A DNA stretch of 64,000 bases. Source: Streptomyces sp. TLI_105. GTDB lineage: Bacteria; Actinomycetota; Actinomycetes; Streptomycetales; Streptomycetaceae. Position numbers and translations under genes: made by a program. Below, in pieces: positions 53,930 through 62,712 of this stretch (its first letter is position 1; each line of letters opens with the position of its first letter). The notes beneath the pieces are model-generated. The model was not told the DNA's origin and ran no database searches. It saw only the letters and a list, made by a program, of their open reading frames with translations. The stretch lies in the NCBI RefSeq assembly GCF_900105415.1, contig NZ_FNSM01000001.1, forward strand, positions 930,001 through 994,000. The letters are read 5' to 3'.

Positions 53930-55414
53930 CTACCAGTTGGCGGGGGCGTAGTCCTTCAGGAAGCAGCCGTAGAGGTCCTCGCCCGCCTCGCCGCGCACGA
54001 CGGGGTCGTACACCCGGGCCGCGCCGTCGACGAGGTCGAGCGGGGCGTGGAAACCGGCCTCGGCGAGGCGCAGCTTGTCGAAGTGGGGACGCTCGTCGGT
54101 GATCCAGCCGGTGTCGACCGAGGTCATGAGGATGCCGTCGGTCTCGAACATCTCCTGGCCGCTGGTCCGCGTCACCATGTTCATCGCGGCCTTCGCGGCA
54201 TTGGTGTTCGGGTGGCCGGCGCCCTTGTAGCCGCGGCTGAAGACGCCCTCCATCGCCGACACGTTCACGACGTAGGCGCGCCCGCTGGAAGCCTTCTTCG
54301 CGGCCTCGGCCATCGACGCCCGCAGCTTGCTGATGAGGATGAACGGGGCCGTGTAGTTGCAGAGCTGGGTCTCCAGGAGCTCCACCGGGGAGATCTGCTC
54401 GATGCTCTGCACCCACGTGTTGCTCTCGACGACGTCCGGCACCAGGCCGCCGGCGTCGATGGCGGTGCCGTCGAGGTGCTTGGCGATGGTGGCGTTGCCC
54501 GCGACGAGCGCGAGGTCGGCGACCTGCTGCGCCTCCAGGTCCCGCACGCCGGCGGGAAGCTCGGACGAGCCGACGAGCTCGCCGACCGCGCCGGAGTTGA
54601 ACGCGCCGATGACGTGGTGGGCGGGCAGCTCACCGGCCGGCAGCGGGGCGTTCTCGCCCTCGACGAGGGCGGAGTAGGCGGAGGGCAGGCGGCGCACGGT
54701 CTGCGTCGCGTTGTTGATGAGGATGTCCAGGGGACCGGCCTCGGCCATCTGGTCAGCGAGGGCCACGGCCTGGGCGGGGTCGCGCAGGTCGATGCCGACG
54801 ACCTCCAGGCGGTGCATCCAGTCCGCGGAGTCCTCCATCGCCTTGAAGCGGCGGATGGCGTCCTTGGGGAAGCGGGTGGTGATGGTGGTGTGGGCGCCGT
54901 CGCGCAGCAGCCGCAGCGCGATGTACATGCCGATCTTGGCCCGGCCGCCGGTGAGCAGCGCGCGCTTGCCGGTGAGGTCGGCACTGGCGTCGCGCTTGGC
55001 CCGGTTCAGCGCCGCGCACGGCTGGCAGAGCTGGTGGTAGAAGTAGTCGACCTCGACGAACCGCGTCTTGCAGACGTAGCAGGAGCGCGGGCGCTGGAGT
55101 ATCCCCGCGATCCGCCCCTCCTCGGTGACCGAGGTGGGCAGGATGCCCTCGGTCTCGTCGTCGATGCGCTGGGCGGAGCCGGTGGCCGTGGCCTCGGTGA
55201 CCGCCTTGTCGTTCGCGGTCTTCGCGGCCCGGCGCTCCTGGCGACGGCGCTGCTTCACGGTCCGGTAGATCCCGGCGGTGGCGCGCCGGACGGTGATCGC
55301 GTCCGGGTGGTCGACGTCGATCTTGTCGAGCTCGTCGAGGACGCTCAGGCAGACGGCCAGGCGCTCGGGGTCGATGCCCGGCCCGTATTCCTGGTTTTCT
55401 TCGGTCACCGTCAT
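53930..55414 (-). CDS. SDR-family protein with N-terminal Cys4 ribbon, catalytic Tyr missing
   Basis: A 494-residue protein. Residues 1-150 form an extension with a coiled, Arg/Lys-rich helix (about 45-75) and a C112-x2-C115...C130-x2-C133 zinc-ribbon-like site. The Rossmann fold of a short-chain dehydrogenase starts at 150 (LLTGGRAKIGMYIALRLL; ILINNATQTVRRLP). Ser386 is present in NVSAMEG, but where Y-x3-K is expected the sequence reads T404-N-A-A-K408. The cofactor site is therefore kept while the acid/base tyrosine is absent. It is not the usual 250-residue SDR. A non-classical reductase, cofactor-binding sensor or scaffold is possible. A terminator follows. Confidence 0.82.
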   Translation of the reverse strand: MTVTEENQEYGPGIDPERLAVCLSVLDELDKIDVDHPDAITVRRATAGIYRTVKQRRRQERRAAKTANDKAVTEATATGSAQRIDDETEGILPTSVTEEGRIAGILQRPRSCYVCKTRFVEVDYFYHQLCQPCAALNRAKRDASADLTGKRALLTGGRAKIGMYIALRLLRDGAHTTITTRFPKDAIRRFKAMEDSADWMHRLEVVGIDLRDPAQAVALADQMAEAGPLDILINNATQTVRRLPSAYSALVEGENAPLPAGELPAHHVIGAFNSGAVGELVGSSELPAGVRDLEAQQVADLALVAGNATIAKHLDGTAIDAGGLVPDVVESNTWVQSIEQISPVELLETQLCNYTAPFILISKLRASMAEAAKKASSGRAYVVNVSAMEGVFSRGYKGAGHPNTNAAKAAMNMVTRTSGQEMFETDGILMTSVDTGWITDERPHFDKLRLAEAGFHAPLDLVDGAARVYDPVVRGEAGEDLYGCFLKDYAPANW

Positions 55415-55474
55415 GGCCTTCGGGTTCCTCGTTCGCTCGTACGTCGCCGCTCGCGGGCATTCAAAGGCCCAACT

Positions 55475-56197
55475 TTACGGAGCGGGGGGCCGCGCCTCCA
55501 AACCCGTTCGGGGAGCGTGGTCGAAGACACAGTCCCCGCAGAGTCCGCCGCCCGGGGCGCGGTAGTAGAGGCAGCAGCTGGTGCGCCGCAGCCGGGGGCC
55601 GCGGACCGTCCCGGCGAGGTCCGGGTGGTCCAGGAGGCCGGAGACCAGGGCGGCGGCCCGCTCGGCCGCCTCCGGCCGCCCGTGGGCGCGCGCCCAGCGG
55701 ATCAGTTCGCGCAGGGCGCCGGCGAGGGCGGAGCCGGCGTTGCCCCACAGCAGGCGCGGGGAGACGTTCCCGTCGCGGCGCAGTGCCTCGTGGAGCGGGA
55801 CGAGATGGGCCTCCTGGACGGCCTCGCGCAGCTCGGCCACGGTCGCGGGGCGGGTCGTGGAGCCGGCCCACCACAGGTCGTCGGGCGAGGTCAGCGCCCC
55901 GTCCCAGGAGAGCTCGGCGGGGTCGAGGGCCGGGAAGCGGCCGTGGAGCGCGGCGGGGCCGAGGGCGACGGACCAGAGCCGGGCGGCGAGCCCGAGGTGG
56001 GCGACGGAGGCGCCGACGCGCCGCTCGGGGACGCCGAGCCGGGCGGTGACGTGGTCCACGCGCGCGGTGAGGGGGCCGTCCTCCCCCGCGTACAGCCGGG
56101 CGAGCGGGCGGTGCGCGCCGCCGGTCGCGGGGGCGGTGGTCCGCAGGACGAAGAAGCCGCCCGGCGACCCGCCGTCGCCGCTCGCGCCGAGTCCCAT
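55475..56197 (-). CDS. FhuF-like (2Fe-2S) protein
   Basis: A 240-residue cytosolic protein. The C-terminus contains C208-C209-x10-C220-x2-C223, the ligand set of FhuF-type ferric-siderophore reductases, followed by VFDH. The N-terminal part is helical with WWAGSTTRPATVAELREA and GNAGSALAGALRELI. It probably reduces iron released from siderophores or a similar ferric substrate. The ATG at 56197 is preferred; a GTG six bases upstream is also possible. The upstream in-frame extension has no homology. Divergent from the DMT gene. Confidence 0.82.
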   Translation of the reverse strand: MGLGASGDGGSPGGFFVLRTTAPATGGAHRPLARLYAGEDGPLTARVDHVTARLGVPERRVGASVAHLGLAARLWSVALGPAALHGRFPALDPAELSWDGALTSPDDLWWAGSTTRPATVAELREAVQEAHLVPLHEALRRDGNVSPRLLWGNAGSALAGALRELIRWARAHGRPEAAERAAALVSGLLDHPDLAGTVRGPRLRRTSCCLYYRAPGGGLCGDCVFDHAPRTGLEARPPAP

Positions 56198-56427
56198 GCG
56201 CACGCCCCCCGCCCCGGAGTCCTGTCGTCGGCCCCCACCGTAACTTCTCCGAAGTCCCCCCAGGCCCCCGCACAGCCGCCGCGAGGAGACCGTAAAGACC
56301 GCTTTGCACCCCTTCCGACCTGCGCGGGTGTACACCCCGGGACGTACGCGGGGGCCGTGTACTGCGTCGGTGGTACCCGCGAAGACGTCCCCTGGTACGA
56401 CGACGCGGACGGCCGGGAAGAGAGATC

Positions 56428-57426
56428 GTGGAAGGTATGAGTCCACTCATGCTGTCCGTCGCCCTGGCCCTGGCCTCCGCGGTCGCCTACGCGGCCGCGG
56501 CGATCGTGCAGGAGCGCGTCGCGGCCTCCGCCGCGGGTCGGCGCTACGCGCCGCTGCGCAGCCCCGCCTGGTGGGTGTCCGTCCTGCTGAACGGCGTCGG
56601 CGCGACCCTGCACGTCGCCGCCCTGGCGTACGGGCCGCTCAGCCTGGTCCAGCCGCTGGGTGCCCTGACGATCGTCTTCGCGCTGCCCATGGCGGCCCTG
56701 TTCGTCGGCCGCCGGGCCGGGCGGCGGGCCTGGCGCGGCGCGCTGATGGCCACGGCGGGCCTCGCCGGGCTGCTGAGCCTCACCAGCGGCGCCGAGGCCG
56801 GGTCCCTGGCCGACGGGGAGCGGTGGCTGCTGGCGGGCGCCACCTTCGGCGCGGTGGTCGTCCTGTTCACGGCCGCGCACCTGGTGGGCCGGTCCGTGCT
56901 GCGCAGCGTCGTGCTCGCCGCGGCGGCGGGCGTCTCCTTCGGCATCGCCTCGGTCCTCACGAAGGCGGTGGCCGAGGAGTGGACGCCCCGGGCCCCGCTC
57001 GCCGAGTGGACGGGGCTGCTCGTCCTCTCCGTGTTCGCGGTGACCGGCCTCCTGCTCTCCCAGGCCTCGTACCGGGGCGCGGGGCTCGCCGCCCCGCTGG
57101 CCACCGTCACGGTGGTGAACCCGGTGGTCGCGGCGGCGGTGGGCCTGACGCTGTTCGGCGAGAGCTTCCGGTACGGCACGGCGGGCACCGTCGCCGCTCT
57201 GGTCTGCGGCACGGTCGCGGCGGCCGGCCTCGTCCAGCTCACGCTGGACCGCATGGCGGTGCCGCAGGAGCCGCCGTCGGTGTCACCGGCGGCGGACTCC
57301 CCGGCGTCAGACGGAGACTCCCCGCGCCCTGAGATACGCCAGGGGGTCGACGTCGGAGCCGTACCCGGGTCCCGTCCGGATCTCGAAGTGGAGGTGCGGT
57401 CCCGAGCTGTTGCCGGTCGATCCTGA
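56428..57426 (+). CDS. DMT-superfamily (EamA-like) membrane transporter
   Basis: A 332-residue protein with nine to ten hydrophobic helices. The first half has AYAAAAIVQERVAASAAGRR, the second SYRGAGLAAPLATVTVVNPVVAAAVG, typical of the inverted-repeat drug/metabolite transporter fold. The start is the GTG at 56428 or the ATG nine bases later. The last 45 residues after LVQLTLDRMAVP are hydrophilic and lie antisense over the end of the convergent M23 peptidase gene; they look like read-through rather than conserved sequence. Substrate unknown. Confidence 0.82.
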   Translation: MEGMSPLMLSVALALASAVAYAAAAIVQERVAASAAGRRYAPLRSPAWWVSVLLNGVGATLHVAALAYGPLSLVQPLGALTIVFALPMAALFVGRRAGRRAWRGALMATAGLAGLLSLTSGAEAGSLADGERWLLAGATFGAVVVLFTAAHLVGRSVLRSVVLAAAAGVSFGIASVLTKAVAEEWTPRAPLAEWTGLLVLSVFAVTGLLLSQASYRGAGLAAPLATVTVVNPVVAAAVGLTLFGESFRYGTAGTVAALVCGTVAAAGLVQLTLDRMAVPQEPPSVSPAADSPASDGDSPRPEIRQGVDVGAVPGSRPDLEVEVRSRAVAGRS

Positions 57427-58797
57427 GCGCGCGATGCGCTGACCGGCGTGCACCCGCTGGCCCTCGCGGACGGTGAGGGCGGAGAGGTGCGCGTACTGGC
57501 TGTAGCGGCCGTCGTCGTGGCGCAGGACGATCTGGTAGCCGTACGCGCCGCCCCACCCAGCGGAGACGACCCGCCCGCCGGCCACGGCCTTGACCGAGGT
57601 GCCGGTGGGCACGGGGAAGTCGACCCCGGTGTGGTAGCCGCTGGACCAGGAGGAACCACGGGTGCCGTACCGGGTGCCGATGTCCGCGGAGACGGGCGCG
57701 GAGTAGCTGTGCCCGGCCGGCTGGGAAGCGGGCTTGGGCGCGGGCCGGTGACTCGGCTTGCCGCTGGGCTTGGGGCTCGGCTTCGGGGTGTGCGGCTTGG
57801 GGGTGTGCGGCTTGGGGGTGTGCTGGGTGTGCGGCTTGGGGGTGTGCTGGGTGTGCGGCTTGGGGGTGTGCTGGGTGTGCGGCTTGGGGCTCGGCTTGGC
57901 CGCGGGCTTCGCGACCGGCTTGACGGACGGCCTCGCGGAGGGGCGGGCGTCGGGCGTCCTGGGGAGCGCGGGCTTGGGCGCGACGGCCTGGGGGGACGCG
58001 GCCTTCGGAGGCGCGGCCTTCGGAGGCGTGGCCTTCGGGGGCGTGGTGGTCCTGACCGGTCGAGCGGTCCTGGGGGGCGGGTCGGCCTTCTCCGCCGTCC
58101 TGGGGGCGGTGATGCGCAGGGTCAGGCGCTGGCCCGGGTGGATGAGGTCGGGGTCGTCGCCGACGACGGACCGGTTGGTCTCGTACAGGCGCTGCCAGCC
58201 GCCCTTGACGTGCTCGTCGCGGGCGATCTCCGACAGGGAGTCGCCGGGCGTCACGGTGTACATCTCGCGCACGGTGGGCACGGTGGTCGGACTCGCGCCG
58301 TGCGCCGCCTGCTCGGGTAAGACGCGCTGCCCCGGCAGGGAGGCCGTGCGGACCGCGTTCCCGCCGCCGGCCGGATCGGCCGCCGTGGCGCGCAGGGCGG
58401 TGACGTCCGGTGCCTCCCCGCCCCGGGCGAGCCCCGCCCGGGGGCCGCAGGACGGCCACGCGCCGGGGCCCTGGCCCTTCAGGACGCGTTCGGCGATCGC
58501 GATCTGCTGGTCCTTGGAGGCGAGGTCGGCGCGCGGCGCGTAGTGCGTGCCGCCGTACCGCTCCCAGGTGGACTGGCTGAACTGGAGGCCGCCGAAGTAG
58601 CCGTTGCCCGTGTTGACGTGCCAGCTGGAGGAGGACTCGCAGGACGCGACCTTCTCCCAGACGTCGAGCGAGGCGGCGTGCGCGGCGCCCGCCCCGATCA
58701 GCGGCAGCGCCATGCCGGCGCCTCCCGCCGTGACGGTGAGCGAGGCACGGTTGATCCGGCTCGGCTGGTGGCGGCGGTGACGTCCGCGTACGGCCAT
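57307..58797 (-). CDS. Exported M23 peptidase with resuscitation-promoting-factor-like and LysM domains
   Basis: A 496-residue secreted cell-wall enzyme. Signal peptide at 1-42, ending AAHA. About 43-118 is a transglycosylase (Rpf-like) domain with WEKVASCESSSSWHVNTGNGYFGGLQ. A LysM domain at about 180-230 (MYTVTPGDSLSEIARDEH) binds wall glycan. A long Pro/Lys/His linker follows with repeats of PKPHTQHT. The last 130 residues form a LytM/M23 metallopeptidase (YHTGVDFPVPTGTSV, GPHLHFEIRT) with the expected His/Asp ligands. It cleaves both glycan and peptide of peptidoglycan, probably during germination or growth. The ATG at 58797 is chosen over an upstream start for its better context. Its 3' end overlaps the DMT gene by 120 bp. 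Confidence 0.92.
   Translation of the reverse strand: MAVRGRHRRHQPSRINRASLTVTAGGAGMALPLIGAGAAHAASLDVWEKVASCESSSSWHVNTGNGYFGGLQFSQSTWERYGGTHYAPRADLASKDQQIAIAERVLKGQGPGAWPSCGPRAGLARGGEAPDVTALRATAADPAGGGNAVRTASLPGQRVLPEQAAHGASPTTVPTVREMYTVTPGDSLSEIARDEHVKGGWQRLYETNRSVVGDDPDLIHPGQRLTLRITAPRTAEKADPPPRTARPVRTTTPPKATPPKAAPPKAASPQAVAPKPALPRTPDARPSARPSVKPVAKPAAKPSPKPHTQHTPKPHTQHTPKPHTQHTPKPHTPKPHTPKPSPKPSGKPSHRPAPKPASQPAGHSYSAPVSADIGTRYGTRGSSWSSGYHTGVDFPVPTGTSVKAVAGGRVVSAGWGGAYGYQIVLRHDDGRYSQYAHLSALTVREGQRVHAGQRIARSGSTGNSSGPHLHFEIRTGPGYGSDVDPLAYLRARGVSV
57790..57889. repeat. Tandem 24-bp repeats in the peptidase linker
   Basis: GTGCGGCTTGGGG begins at 57790, 57805, 57829, 57853 and 57877, giving one 15-bp and three 24-bp periods. 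They encode alternate PKPHT and PKPHTQHT units in the linker. Confidence 0.85.
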
Positions 58798-58908
58798 GGG
58801 CCCCCCTTGAACACAGCAGCAGCCGTCCAAGTTAGGGGTGGCGCACGCTCCGTGACAAGGGTCGCGCGAAAGCTGAAGTCCCTTCTGTCACCTCTGCGTC
58901 GACTCCGG

Positions 58909-59097
58909 TCACCCGCCGGCGGGCCCGGGCTCGGGCCGGGGCTCGGGGTCCGGTACGGGCCCGCCCGGCTGGGGGGTCGGCGGAGGCGCGGGGTCCGGCG
59001 GGGCCGGGACCGGGTTCGGCGGGGGCACCGGAGGCGGCGAGGGAACCGGGGGCGGGATCGGCGACGGGGGCAGCGGATCGGGGAAGGGGTGGGTCAT
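58909..59097 (-). CDS. Small proline-rich protein
   Basis: A 62-residue frame from an ATG at 59097 with GAGAGGTCC ahead of it. It begins MTHPFPDPLPPSPIPPPVP and continues as P-x-P repeats to PAGG, with nearly no hydrophobic or charged core. Proline codons are all C-rich, so composition alone can keep such a frame open, and the coding assignment is moderate. It lies between the peptidase and panD on the same strand. Confidence 0.45.
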   Translation of the reverse strand: MTHPFPDPLPPSPIPPPVPSPPPVPPPNPVPAPPDPAPPPTPQPGGPVPDPEPRPEPGPAGG

Positions 59098-59292
59098 CAC
59101 GGACCTCTCGGTCGACGGGTCTCCCTTTCGCGGGGTCTCCTTCACGGGGTCTCCCCCTCCAGGGTCGCCCCGCCGCCCCGGCCGCGCCCGCCGGACCCCG
59201 CCCTTCGGGTCACCCGGGCCCCTCACGGAGAGGACCCCGGCGACCGACGGTCACCAGGGTCCCGAAGCGGCCTCGCTCCGGCCTTCCGCCGC

Positions 59293-59718
59293 TCAGACGG
59301 AGGCGGGCACGGCGTGCGGGGGGCGCATCGTGTCGCTGCCGGGGACGGGAGCGGACGCGTCGCCCCCCAGCTCCACGATGCGGTTGTCGCCGTCGACGTG
59401 CACGACCCGCGGCACGAAGGCCCGCGCCTCCGCGTCCTCCATCTGCCCGTAGCTGATGAGGATCACCAGGTCGCCGGGGTGCACGAGGTGGGCGGCGGCA
59501 CCGTTGATCCCGATGACGCCGGAACCGCGCTCGCCCTCGATGACATAGGTCTCGAGCCGGGCCCCGTTGTCGATGTCGACGATGTGGACCAGCTCACCGG
59601 GCAGCAGATCGGCCGCCTCCATCAGCTCCGCGTCGACGGTGACCGAACCGACGTAGTGCAGGTCGGCCTGGGTCACGGTGGCGCGGTGGATCTTGGACTT
59701 GAACAGAGTACGCAGCAC
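59293..59718 (-). CDS. panD: Aspartate 1-decarboxylase precursor
   Basis: A 141-residue pyruvoyl enzyme that makes beta-alanine for pantothenate and CoA. The self-cleavage site G24-S25 is in YVGSVTVD, with the start [16 protein letters not shown] and [22 protein letters not shown] all as in the family. The C-terminal tail is about ten residues longer than in E. coli. It stands apart from other pan genes here. An upstream minus-strand gap of over 500 bp holds its promoter. Confidence 0.95.
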   Translation of the reverse strand: MLRTLFKSKIHRATVTQADLHYVGSVTVDAELMEAADLLPGELVHIVDIDNGARLETYVIEGERGSGVIGINGAAAHLVHPGDLVILISYGQMEDAEARAFVPRVVHVDGDNRIVELGGDASAPVPGSDTMRPPHAVPASV

Positions 59719-60277
59719 TTGGGACTCCTCTGAGACGGCTCCCTGCCTGCTTTCTGCAGGTCAAGGGCGTCCTCGACTTTACACCGACACCCCCGTGCGA
59801 TGTTTGTGAGGAACATCGCTCCGGTCGGACTGGACGGCGTCCCACCTGGACTTTCGCGCCGCACCGGCGCCTGTTGGGACGACCGCCCCGGAACGCCCGG
59901 GGACTCGTGCTGACCGGATGCTGACTCACCTGATGACTCATCAGATATGTGGGAGTTCCTCTGCACGCACGGATGAGGTGCGCCCATGTACCACCGACCT
60001 GTCGGGCGCTGACCTCGCTCTGGCTCACGGAGCATGGCCTGTTTGGCCATCAGACGGTCGACGCTCGACCGCTCCTGAAGTCGGCTCGCTGTCTGCGGCC
60101 CGTCCGGGGCCCTCGGCAGCGTGGAACTCGCGAGCAAGGCAAGGCCAAGGCGCCAACGCCGACCCGCCCGGGCCAAAGCCAAGATCACGCGCCCCTGCGC
60201 ACTTGCGTGCGCCGTTCCTCCCTTCCGTACGGTCCAGCCGATGGTGAACCGCTCGCGCACACCGTGAAGGAGAGCTG
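59719..60277. other. 559-bp divergent intergenic region
   Basis: No gene is supported. Features are a small GATGTT/AACATC hairpin at about 59799-59817 near the panD 5' end, and the perfect 15-bp palindrome CTGATGA-C-TCATCAG (59930-59944), which may be an operator. Promoters for panD and for the gene at 60278 must lie here. Confidence 0.5.
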
Positions 60278-61666
60278 TTGAAGCCGACCGAGGAAGTGCT
60301 CCAGGGCCTGACCCAGCCGTCGAACGTCTCCGTCCACTCCGACGACGCGCTCGTCGGGAAGGTGAAGGCCGCCGTCGCGGCGGATGACAAGAAGCGGAAG
60401 GAGAACGAGGACGAGCCGCTCCGCCGGAAGCCCGCCCTCGCCCCGATCCCGCCGACGGAGCTGCCCCGGCAGTTCGAAGTGACTCTCTGGGACGTGCTCC
60501 ACACCCTCGCCCGGGCCACCTCCCTGTCGTGGCGCGGTGCGGGACGGGGGCTGGCGGAGCACTGGGGCGCGCTCAAGTACACCCAGGCCCTGGCCGGCGG
60601 TCGCGACTCCTTCCTCGGCCTCACCGACGAAGGCCACCGCATCGCGGACCACTACAAGTCACTGCAGTCCGGCGAGCTCGGCATCGGCTTCGCCCTCACG
60701 CTCGCCGAGCACATGCTGCGCAGCCGCTTCCCCGACCACTCGGTGACGATCGTCCCCGCAGACACTGCGTTACGCGCGGGCTGGGCCCTCACCAGCAGGG
60801 ACAAGGGCGAGAAGGTGAAGTACCGCTATCGTCCCCAGTACTTCGCGGAGGTCTGGCGGCCGGGCGAGCCGTCCCTCGTCATCCCCCTCGCCTGCAAGGG
60901 CAATCACGGCGACTCCGCCACCTCCGCCGAGCAGCTGGCCTCCGCCTCGGCCCACGCCGAAGCGGTCCACATCGGCCCGTGGAACAAGACCCCCGGCCTG
61001 CTGTTCAGCACGCAGCTCCCGACGGACGGCGGCACGACGACCGTCCACGCCCTCCAGGCACCCGGCAGTGGCGGCCGGTTGTCCCCGGCGGAAGGCCGGG
61101 AGGCGAACCTCAACGCGAAACCGGCACAGGCGAACGTGATGCCGGACATCCACCCGCCGACCGAGGGCCTGGTGGCACCGGAGCCCGTACGGGGTTGCCA
61201 CGTGCAGCCGAAGGACTACGCCTGGTTCCAGGAGTCCCTGGCCCACACCACCGCGGCGGGCCTCATGGCCTTCACCGGCTCCGGCCACGCCACCGCCCGT
61301 CACCTGACCGACCGGCAGGGCCGCAAACGCTTCACCGGCCTCGAGCACGCGGCCGGCATGAGCATCCAGGACGCCGCCCACACCCTCTTCGGCAACGCAT
61401 ACGTCGGCACCGACCACGTCTTCCGCCTGAACGGGCCTCGTGTCGAGGCGTTCTCCGGCGTAGATGAGGAGGTCTTCCGACTTCTCGCCAGGGGCGACAT
61501 CGAGGAATACCGCGCCCTCGTCCACGCGAGCCGCCACGTCCGCCCCCGCCTCACCTTCGACAAGGACTGGGGCGGCCCCGTCTCCGTCCACGCCGACGGC
61601 TCCGTCCTCGCCCTGCGGCTACTGCCGGGGCAGGCCGAGGACCCCTGCGCGTACTCGTCTCGCTGA
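60278..61666 (+). CDS. Unknown 462-residue protein
   Basis: A long, well-formed frame from a TTG at 60278 after GAAGGAGAGCTG. It has no signal peptide or membrane segment. A helical region is at about 65-145 (LWDVLHTLARATSLSWRGAG; DEGHRIADHYKSLQSGELG). A mixed alpha/beta region from about 150 contains RYRPQYFAEVW and SLVIPLACKGNHG, slightly like a degenerate PD-(D/E)xK fold (no acidic residue two places before the lysine). The C-terminal part (from about 310) has DYAWFQESLAHTTAAGLMAF and ARHLTDRQGRKRFTGLEHA. I do not know the family. Confidence 0.65.
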   Translation: MKPTEEVLQGLTQPSNVSVHSDDALVGKVKAAVAADDKKRKENEDEPLRRKPALAPIPPTELPRQFEVTLWDVLHTLARATSLSWRGAGRGLAEHWGALKYTQALAGGRDSFLGLTDEGHRIADHYKSLQSGELGIGFALTLAEHMLRSRFPDHSVTIVPADTALRAGWALTSRDKGEKVKYRYRPQYFAEVWRPGEPSLVIPLACKGNHGDSATSAEQLASASAHAEAVHIGPWNKTPGLLFSTQLPTDGGTTTVHALQAPGSGGRLSPAEGREANLNAKPAQANVMPDIHPPTEGLVAPEPVRGCHVQPKDYAWFQESLAHTTAAGLMAFTGSGHATARHLTDRQGRKRFTGLEHAAGMSIQDAAHTLFGNAYVGTDHVFRLNGPRVEAFSGVDEEVFRLLARGDIEEYRALVHASRHVRPRLTFDKDWGGPVSVHADGSVLALRLLPGQAEDPCAYSSR

Positions 61667-61777
61667 CGCGCCTCTGAGACAACACGCCCGTCCGGACGGC
61701 CTCTGGGCGGACGACCAAATCGCCTGACGGCCAGGAGCGCGGGCCTCGACCCGCATCACTGTCCGAAGGAGACCTAC

Positions 61778-62015
61778 GCTCCTGCTGTCCAGCAGCTCCA
61801 ACGTCTCTTCCCACTGGAAACGGTCCGCTCCCCCACCCGCCTCCGGCCGGTGCGGCTCGTACGACTCGACCATCACACCCATCTTCCGCAGCTGGTCCAG
61901 ACTCCGTCCGTACGCCAGATGGGCGGCCATGGCGGCGTTCACGTACGGCAGGCAGGACGACCGTCGGGATGCCCATCCCGTACGCCTCGCACAGGATGCC
62001 CAGCGCCGTCGCCGA
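61778..62015 (-). pseudogene. Fragment of a flavoprotein (phosphopantothenoylcysteine-decarboxylase-like)
   Basis: On the minus strand ALGILCEAYGMGIPTVVLPAV (62015 to about 61944) continues, after a one-base shift near 61943, as VNAAMAAHLAYGRSLDQL in another frame and then GSYEPH-like ESYEPHRPEAGGGADRFQWEE to about 61778. This is the C-terminal part of a flavoprotein common in Streptomyces. The flavin-binding N-terminus is absent, and the frame is broken. Confidence 0.7.
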
Positions 62016-62491
62016 CCTCCACCAGCGGGGCTGGGTCCACGGCGACCTCCAGCCCGAACACGCGACCCACACGAAGACCGGCGTCCAGCTCACCGACTGC
62101 ACGTGGGCCGTGTCCCTCGCCCTTGCCCCGTCCTGGACCTTCTGCGGCGGCCTCCCCACTTTTGGCCCCCGAACTGGCCGCGGCCATCGAAGCAGGCCAC
62201 CGCCCGGTCAAGGTCACCCCAGCCGCCGAGGTCCACACTCTCGCCGCCACCCTCTGGCACGCCGCCACCGGGACCTGGCCCTTCGGCTACGCCGGCGGCA
62301 AGGGGCCCGAGCACCCCCTGCTTGGCTCTCGGGTCCGTGAGCTGATCGCCGGTCGTCGACTACCGCTCACGGTCACCTCGCAGTGGCCCGACTTCCTGGC
62401 CGTCCTGCGGATCCTGACCAGCGCGTCCCAGGTCCGCCCTACGGTCCTTCGCCTCGCGACACTCCTAGAGGGCGTCCCGTCTCCGGGGTGA
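62005..62491 (+). pseudogene. Fragment of a protein-kinase/phosphotransferase-like gene
   Basis: From 62005 the plus strand reads AVADLHQRGWVHGDLQPEH and TGVQLTDCTWA, the catalytic loop and metal site of a kinase or aminoglycoside-phosphotransferase fold. Between about 62130 and 62160 the frame changes. It continues with LLAPELAAAIEAG, AAEVHTLAATLWHAATGTWPF and a helical tail to a TGA at 62491. The N-lobe is missing. Its left edge touches the flavoprotein fragment within 10 bp. Confidence 0.65.
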
Positions 62492-62712
62492 CGGTGAAGT
62501 GGTCGATCGAGCCGCTGCTATGCAGCTCAGCCCGTCACAAGTCGCCTCGGATGGCCGATTTTCATTGAACGGTCATCTACCTGGCAGTACGAGGCTAAAG
62601 TCGTCGCCCTGACAACACCTACCCCGCCGCCGGCGGGCGTCGGTTCGCGACCGACAGCAGGACTGTGCACGCAGGGGAGCGTGCATCCCATAGCAACAAG
62701 GGGGACCCAGAC

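Noticed and set aside
59949..60281. Plus-strand frame of about 110 codons upstream of the 462-residue gene
   Set aside because: No ribosome binding site and a random-looking composition; it overlaps the promoter region.
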